From contig NZ_JOIU01000022.1 in NCBI RefSeq assembly GCF_000720135.1, positions 80,178 to 144,177 of the forward strand: a stretch of 64,000 nt of DNA, given 5' to 3'. Source of the DNA: Streptomyces sp. NRRL S-1022 (lineage in GTDB: Bacteria > Actinomycetota > Actinomycetes > Streptomycetales > Streptomycetaceae). The notes beneath the pieces are model-generated. The model saw nothing but the letters and a program-made list of their open reading frames with translations, did not search any database and was not told where the DNA came from. Position 1 is the first letter of the stretch, and each line of letters opens with the position of its first letter. A program made the translations under genes and the position numbers. Below, in pieces: positions 59,734-64,000 of this stretch.

Positions 59734-60693
59734 ATGGAACCGGTCATCATCGTCTTGATCATCCTGGTGGTGTTGGTCTTCATCGCCCTGATCAAGACCA
59801 TCCAAGTCATCCCACAGGCCAGCGCCGCCATCGTCGAGCGCTTCGGCCGCTACACGCGGACGCTGAACGCGGGCCTCAACATCGTGGTCCCGTTCATCGA
59901 CACCATCCGCAACCGCATCGACCTGCGCGAACAGGTCGTACCGTTCCCGCCGCAGCCGGTGATCACCCAGGACAACCTGGTCGTGAACATCGACACGGTC
60001 ATCTACTACCAGGTCACCGACGCCCGGGCCGCCACCTACGAGGTCGCCAGCTACATCCAGGCGATCGAGCAGCTGACGGTGACCACGCTCCGCAACATCA
60101 TCGGCGGCATGGACCTCGAACGGACCCTGACCTCCCGCGAGGAGATCAACGCGGCCCTGCGCGGCGTCCTCGACGAGGCCACCGGCAAGTGGGGCATCCG
60201 CGTCAACCGCGTGGAACTGAAGGCCATCGAGCCCCCGACCTCCATCCAGGACTCGATGGAGAAGCAGATGCGCGCCGACCGTGACAAGCGCGCCGCGATC
60301 CTCACCGCGGAAGGCACCCGCCAGGCCGCCATCCTCACCGCGGAGGGCGAGAAGCAGTCCCAGATCCTGCGTGCCGAGGGTGAGGCCAAGGCGGCGGCCC
60401 TGCGCGCCGAGGGCGAGGCCCAGGCCGTCCGCACGGTCTTCGAGGCCATCCACGCCGGCGACCCCGACCAGAAGCTGCTGTCCTACCAGTACCTCCAGAT
60501 GCTCCCCAAGATCGCCGAGGGCGACGCCAACAAGCTCTGGATCGTGCCCAGCGAGATCGGCGACGCGCTCAAGGGCCTCTCCGGTGCGATGGGCAACTTC
60601 GGCCCCCTGGGCGGAGGTTCGGGCACCAACGGCTCATCGGGCAACGGCAACTCGTCCGGCCCGGAGCGCCGCGAGAAGCCGTCGATCGACTGA
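59734..60693 (+). CDS. SPFH/band 7 (QmcA/paraslipin-like) membrane protein
   Basis: This 319-residue protein has one N-terminal helix (VIIVLIILVVLVFIALIKTI) and an SPFH domain (SAAIVERFGRYTRTLNAGLN, DLREQVVPFPPQPVITQDNL). A long Ala/Glu coiled coil follows (AILTAEGTRQAAILTAEGEK, with imperfect repeats of ILTAEGx-QAA). The C-terminus is Gly/Ser/Asn-rich. Such proteins oligomerise into membrane cages or scaffolds and often associate with proteases. Its partner is the NfeD gene upstream. Confidence 0.95.
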   Translation: MEPVIIVLIILVVLVFIALIKTIQVIPQASAAIVERFGRYTRTLNAGLNIVVPFIDTIRNRIDLREQVVPFPPQPVITQDNLVVNIDTVIYYQVTDARAATYEVASYIQAIEQLTVTTLRNIIGGMDLERTLTSREEINAALRGVLDEATGKWGIRVNRVELKAIEPPTSIQDSMEKQMRADRDKRAAILTAEGTRQAAILTAEGEKQSQILRAEGEAKAAALRAEGEAQAVRTVFEAIHAGDPDQKLLSYQYLQMLPKIAEGDANKLWIVPSEIGDALKGLSGAMGNFGPLGGGSGTNGSSGNGNSSGPERREKPSID

Positions 60694-60732
60694 CGGAGTT
60701 CCTCTGACGGAGTCCCTCGACGCGGAGTTCTG

Positions 60733-60790
60733 CCGCGCCCCGGAAGGGGCGCGGGGAACCGCGCGATCAGCCACGAACGACCGGCAGCCG
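60733..60790 (+). repeat. Hairpin plus flanking sequence resembling a dispersed streptomycete repeat
   Basis: CCGCGCCCC-GGAA-GGGGCGCGG (60733-60754) forms a 9-bp hairpin, followed by GGAACCGCGCGATCAGCCAC. As I recall, very similar GGGGCGCGGGGAACTGCGCG-type strings recur many times in Streptomyces intergenic regions. It also works as a terminator for the SPFH gene, whose stop is 40 bases upstream. Confidence 0.55.
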
Positions 60791-60815
60791 CCGGCAGGCA
60801 GCGGTCGGCGGGCGC

Positions 60816-61322
60816 CTAGGCCGCATCCCGGGCGAGCCACTCAGGAAGCGCCCCGAACTCCTCGGCGCCCAGCGCCAGGAGCATCGCATCCGCCGGCGTC
60901 GGCTCGAACGGCTCCCGCAGCAGCGCCATCCCGGCCTCCTGCGGAGTCCGGTTCGCCTTGCGGTGGTTGTCCTCCGCACACGCGGCAACGGTGTTCAGCC
61001 ACGTGTCCTGCCCGCCCTGGGAGCGCGGCACCACGTGGTCCACGGTCGTCGCCCTGCGCCCGCAGTACGCGCACCGGTGCCGGTCCCGCACCAGCACCCC
61101 CCGTCGCGACCACGGCGCTTGTCTTCGAAACGGCACCCGTACGTACCGGCACAGCCTGATCACCCGGGGCGCGGGTATGTCCAGATCGGCACCGCGCATG
61201 CGCAGTTCGGGGTGGGCCTGCTCGACCACGGCCTTGTCCTGCAGTACCAGGACCACGGCTCGGTTCAGGGTCACCGTCGACAGCGGTTCGAAACTCGCGT
61301 TCAGGACCAACGTGTCACGCAT
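60816..61322 (-). CDS. HNH endonuclease family protein
   Basis: This 168-residue protein starts MRDTLVLNASFEPLSTVTLN, a common beginning for this actinobacterial HNH family. The HNH motif is VDHVVPRSQGGQDTWLNTVA with AEDNHRKANRT, preceded by the zinc ribbon CAYCGR. The later zinc cysteine of the classical form is replaced, since ACAEDNHRK supplies only one. The ATG at 61322 has GGGAGG 8 bases upstream. It is a stand-alone nuclease; a repair or restriction-like role is not evident. Confidence 0.9.
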   Translation of the reverse strand: MRDTLVLNASFEPLSTVTLNRAVVLVLQDKAVVEQAHPELRMRGADLDIPAPRVIRLCRYVRVPFRRQAPWSRRGVLVRDRHRCAYCGRRATTVDHVVPRSQGGQDTWLNTVAACAEDNHRKANRTPQEAGMALLREPFEPTPADAMLLALGAEEFGALPEWLARDAA

Positions 61323-61414
61323 CCAGCCCACCTCCCGTGTGCACCTGCCCACCCCCCGGCGGGCTCGGATCAACTCTGGACGGGCGCGCCGAGATGGACA
61401 ACGCAATAAAAAAC

Positions 61415-61450
61415 GCCCGCCTCCGATCACTTCCAAGACCGGAGGCGGGC
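61415..61450 (-). terminator. Rho-independent terminator of the PEBP gene
   Basis: The 11-bp arms GCCCGCCTCCG (61415-61425) and 61440-61450 form a perfect stem. On the minus strand it is followed by GTTTTTTATTG, a true U-tract. It lies 41 bases after the PEBP gene stop and is the most classical terminator in the window. Confidence 0.9.
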
Positions 61451-61490
61451 AAACGTTCAATGAACCCTCGGCTGAATCCGTACGCCGGGG

Positions 61491-62030
61491 TCAGCCCTGC
61501 GCGGGGTTCTCGTACTCACCGATGAGCTGGGCGCGCGCGAGCGTGTGGAACCGCAGGTTGAAGCCGACGACCGCCGCAGACGCGTCCGCGTCCGGGCCCA
61601 GCTTCTCCCGGTCCACCGCGTACACCGTGAACACGTACCGGTGCGGGCCGTCCCCGGGCGGCGGCGCGGCACCGCCGAAGTCCTTCGTCCCGTAGTCGTT
61701 CCGCGCGTGCACGGCGCCCGCGGGCAGCCCCTCGAACCTGCCGCCGCCCGCACCCGCGGGCAGCTCCGTCACCGAGGCCGGGATGTCGAACAGCACCCAG
61801 TGCCAGAACCCGCTGCCGGTCGGCGCGTCGGGGTCGTAGCAGGTCACGGCGAAGCTCTTGGTCTCCGGCGGGAAACCCTCCCAGCGCAGCTGCGGCGAGG
61901 TGTTGCCCTCCGACTGCACCTGGGCGCCCTTCAGCGTGGCACCCTCCTCGATGTCCTCACTCGTCACCGTGAACGACGGCACGGGCGGGTGGAAATCGTG
62001 GGGGAGCGGCCGCCGCTTGAGCTCGGTCAC
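61491..62030 (-). CDS. YbhB/YbcL family Raf kinase inhibitor-like protein (PEBP)
   Basis: This 179-residue protein has the phosphatidylethanolamine-binding fold. Motifs are [20 protein letters not shown] and [15 protein letters not shown], the two conserved ligand-site segments. The bacterial role is unclear; relatives bind anionic ligands. It is followed by a strong terminator. It lies 45 bases downstream of spo0M in the same direction. Confidence 0.93.
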   Translation of the reverse strand: MTELKRRPLPHDFHPPVPSFTVTSEDIEEGATLKGAQVQSEGNTSPQLRWEGFPPETKSFAVTCYDPDAPTGSGFWHWVLFDIPASVTELPAGAGGGRFEGLPAGAVHARNDYGTKDFGGAAPPPGDGPHRYVFTVYAVDREKLGPDADASAAVVGFNLRFHTLARAQLIGEYENPAQG

Positions 62031-62075
62031 CTCGGTACCTCCTGATCGACGATCTGGAACCAGCAGTTCCCGAGC

Positions 62076-62858
62076 CTAGAACCAGTTGCGCTTGCTGCCG
62101 ACCTCGGACAGCCACTGGTTGAGGTAAGCCGCCCAGTCGGTCCCCTGCCAGTCGTTCAGACCCACCTGGAAGGACCGGAAGGTGTCCGAGCCCTCGCTGA
62201 ACAGACCCGGCTTCTTGTCCATCTCCAGGACGACGTCCATCGCGTGCTCGTCGGCCACGAAGCTCAGCTCGACCTGGTTCAGGCCCCGGTACTGCGACGG
62301 CGGGAAGAACTCGATCTCCTGGTAGAACGGCAGCCGCTGCCGGGTGCCCCGGATGTGACCGCGCTCCATGTCCGCGCTCTTGAAGCGGAAGCCCAGCTGG
62401 ATGAAGGCGTCCAGGATCGCCTTCTGCGCCGGCAGCGGGTGCACGTTGATCGGGTCCAGGTCGCCGGAGTCCACGGCCCGCGCGATCGCCAGCTCCGTGG
62501 TCACGCCGATGTTCATGCCCCGCAGCGCCTGCCCGTCGATCATGGTGACCGGCGTCTCCCAGGGGATCTCCAGACCGAACGGCACCGCGTGCACCGCTCC
62601 CGCCTGCAGCTCGAAGGCCCCGCCGAGCTGCACCTTGGTGAACTCGATGTCCTGCTTGTACTCCTGGTCGCCGCTCTCCACCTCGACCTTGGCCTGCAGA
62701 CCGACGGACAGTCCCTCGATGGCCTGGTTCACGGAACCGCCCTGGATCCGCACCTCGCCCTGGACGACACCACCGGGTACGACGTTGACCTCGGTCAGCA
62801 CCGTCTCGACCGACGCCCCGCCGGCCCCCAGGCTCGCGAGCAGCTTCTTGAACGCCAT
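62076..62858 (-). CDS. spo0M: Sporulation-control protein Spo0M
   Basis: This 260-residue protein has an arrestin-like beta-sandwich. Motifs are [49 protein letters not shown], and a C-terminal [21 protein letters not shown] helix. In Bacillus Spo0M affects sporulation and cell division; streptomycete homologues are highly conserved but less studied. It precedes the PEBP gene and is divergent from the DNA glycosylase gene. Confidence 0.93.
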   Translation of the reverse strand: MAFKKLLASLGAGGASVETVLTEVNVVPGGVVQGEVRIQGGSVNQAIEGLSVGLQAKVEVESGDQEYKQDIEFTKVQLGGAFELQAGAVHAVPFGLEIPWETPVTMIDGQALRGMNIGVTTELAIARAVDSGDLDPINVHPLPAQKAILDAFIQLGFRFKSADMERGHIRGTRQRLPFYQEIEFFPPSQYRGLNQVELSFVADEHAMDVVLEMDKKPGLFSEGSDTFRSFQVGLNDWQGTDWAAYLNQWLSEVGSKRNWF

Positions 62859-62958
62859 GACTCTCCCTTTACGAATGGACCCTCGACCCGTACAAACGCG
62901 ATCCGCCGACGCCCGGTTCCGCGGGCACGCTGCCCCGTCTGGACTACCCTCGGAGGGC

Positions 62959-63609
62959 ATGATCGCGCCCCCGGACCGTACGCCACTGCCCCGAGCCTTC
63001 TTCGACCGCCCGGTCCTGGAGGTCGCACCCGATCTCCTCGGCCGCATCCTGGTCCGGACGACACCCGACGGCCCGATCGCCCTCCGTCTCACGGAGGTGG
63101 AGGCGTACGACGGCCAGAACGACCCCGGCTCGCACGCCTACCGCGGCTGCACCCCGCGCAACGAAGTGATGTTCGGGCCGCCCGGACACGTGTACGTCTA
63201 CTTCACCTATGGCATGTGGCACTGCATGAACCTGGTCTGCGGACCCGAGGGCCGGGCCGGCGCGGTACTGCTCCGCGCGGGAGAAGTGGTGGAGGGCGCG
63301 GAGCTGGCCCGCAAGCGACGAGTTTCGGCCCGGAACGACAAGGAACTGGCCAAGGGTCCTGCCCGGCTGGCCACTGCCCTGGAGGTCGACCGCTCCCTGA
63401 ACGGCACGGACGCGTGCACCTCCGACGAGACGCCCCTGAGGATGCTGACGGGCACGCCGGTCCCCTCCCGCCAGGTGCGCAGCGGTCCCCGCACCGGGGT
63501 CGCCGGCGAGGGCGGCGACGGGGACCTCCACCCCTGGCGCTACTGGGTCGCCGACGACCCGACGGTCAGCCCGTACCGCGCCCACGTGCCCAGGCGCCGC
63601 CGAAGTTGA
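62959..63609 (+). CDS. mpg: DNA-3-methyladenine glycosylase (AAG/MPG family)
   Basis: This 216-residue base-excision repair enzyme removes alkylated purines. It has DLLGRILVR, the catalytic Glu in [20 protein letters not shown], the intercalating-Tyr region [20 protein letters not shown], and [10 protein letters not shown]. The length is usual for the family. GGAGG lies 2-3 bases before the ATG, so spacing is short. Its stop overlaps the -35 of the first rRNA-operon promoter. Confidence 0.95.
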   Translation: MIAPPDRTPLPRAFFDRPVLEVAPDLLGRILVRTTPDGPIALRLTEVEAYDGQNDPGSHAYRGCTPRNEVMFGPPGHVYVYFTYGMWHCMNLVCGPEGRAGAVLLRAGEVVEGAELARKRRVSARNDKELAKGPARLATALEVDRSLNGTDACTSDETPLRMLTGTPVPSRQVRSGPRTGVAGEGGDGDLHPWRYWVADDPTVSPYRAHVPRRRRS

Positions 63610-63634
63610 CTTGGCCCGGCAAGGTGCGTAATGT
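63606..63634 (+). promoter_or_regulatory. Promoter TTGACT-17-TAATGT upstream of the rRNA operon
   Basis: TTGACT at 63606-63611 overlaps the stop of the glycosylase gene. TAATGT at 63629-63634 follows after exactly 17 bases. This is the best consensus promoter in the window and fits the first of several tandem rrn promoters. Confidence 0.8.
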
Positions 63635-64000
63635 ATCCCGAGCCGCTGAACCGGGTACGGCGATCGCCTGCAGCCGGAGCGGCCAACCCACTACCTAGCT
63701 CCAACCCCTCTGCGGGGTCGTTTCGAGCGCGTCCGCGCGCCCGAAATCGAACTCGCGTGACTCGATTATGAGTTCCCGAGGGAATCGGCTAACGTAGTGA
63801 ATGTCGAAAGGGCGGACGGCGAAAGCCAAAAGCCCCGAGACAAATCCCGCCGACAGGGAATCGGATCGAGAAAAGATCTGATAGAGTCGGAAACGCAAGA
63901 TCGAAGGGAAGCGCCCGGAGGAAAGCCCGAGAGGGTGAGTACAAAGGAAGCGACCGTTCCTTGAGAACTCAACAGCGTGCCAAAAATCAACGCCAGATAT
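63610..64000 (+). promoter_or_regulatory. rRNA operon promoter region and 5' leader (16S gene beyond the edge)
   Basis: The stretch is A/T-richer than the genes. It contains further -10-like elements, TAACGT at 63790 and TAGAGT at 63882, the latter after GAAAAGATCTGA. Then comes the highly conserved leader CCTTGAGAACTCAACAGCGT followed by GCCAAAAATCAACGCCAG. I recognise this from streptomycete rrn operons, where it lies ahead of the RNase III processing stems and 16S rRNA. No rRNA itself is inside the window. Confidence 0.85.

Noticed and set aside
63610..64000. 16S rRNA or tRNA gene
   Set aside because: Only promoter and leader sequence is present. The 16S start and anti-Shine-Dalgarno end are beyond the window, and no cloverleaf could be drawn by eye.

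Overview
This window is about 64 kb of a Streptomyces chromosome. The evidence is very high G+C with strongly G/C-biased third codon positions, frequent GTG and TTG starts, a chaplin (ChpE type), Spo0M, the GATC-binding nucleoid protein Gbn, an InhA-type enoyl-ACP reductase, a PHO box, and a typical streptomycete rRNA-operon leader at the right edge. As far as I remember the Streptomyces coelicolor map, most of the gene order matches the core region that runs down from about SCO1849 (cobN) to about SCO1792 (3-methyladenine glycosylase). Two stretches do not fit that core order: a decayed NACHT NTPase gene (about 21.2-22.5 kb) and a 7.8 kb two-gene module (36.3-44.1 kb) between tldD and fabG.

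Layout. 0-4.2 kb: a cobalamin operon (cobD-cobQ-cobN, minus strand, overlapping stops and starts) behind a B12 riboswitch. 4.2-5.9 kb: a Pit phosphate transporter and a small membrane protein behind a PHO box. 5.9-11.1 kb: GH25 lysozyme, class II aldolase plus alpha/beta hydrolase, an uncharacterised protein, and a VOC protein. 11.3-14.2 kb: a PQQ-repeat-like exported protein; an ABC-F ATPase preceded by a tiny leaderless ORF and alternative hairpins; then Gbn behind a cluster of GATC sites. 14.3-20.1 kb: enoyl-CoA hydratase, GH15 plus an atypical SDR, SURF1 plus a Cys-rich small protein, and a DnaQ-like exonuclease with a BRCT-like tail. 20.2-25.2 kb: VIT-family transporter, NACHT pseudogene, zinc alcohol dehydrogenase, CaiB/BaiF CoA transferase. 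25.2-31.9 kb: secreted subtilase, DUF485 plus a solute:sodium symporter, MoaA, and small conserved proteins. 32.0-36.2 kb: TyrS and the TldD/TldE pair.

36.3-44.1 kb is the most interesting part. It holds a 2,111-residue multidomain protein with a P-loop (STAND/AAA-like) ATPase core and winged-helix-like ends. A 491-residue partner follows 5 bases later, and its C-terminus carries an R-N-x3-H motif of the kind that marks HEPN ribonucleases. I do not recognise this pair as a named system. It has the architecture of a sensor/switch ATPase plus RNase conflict (anti-phage or abortive) module.

44.3-53.8 kb: fabG-inhA (type II fatty-acid synthesis), a small secreted protein, a FadR-like regulator divergent from a CynX/NimT-type MFS transporter with its 39-residue companion, SixA, SerB, and a double-FHA ABC transporter fusion. 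53.8-63.6 kb: a lytic transglycosylase behind a structured leader that may be a c-di-AMP riboswitch, a GAF histidine kinase/LuxR regulator pair, ChpE, an ABC ATPase, NfeD-SPFH, an HNH endonuclease, a PEBP protein, Spo0M and 3-methyladenine glycosylase. The last 390 bases are the promoter and leader of an rRNA operon whose 16S gene lies beyond the window.
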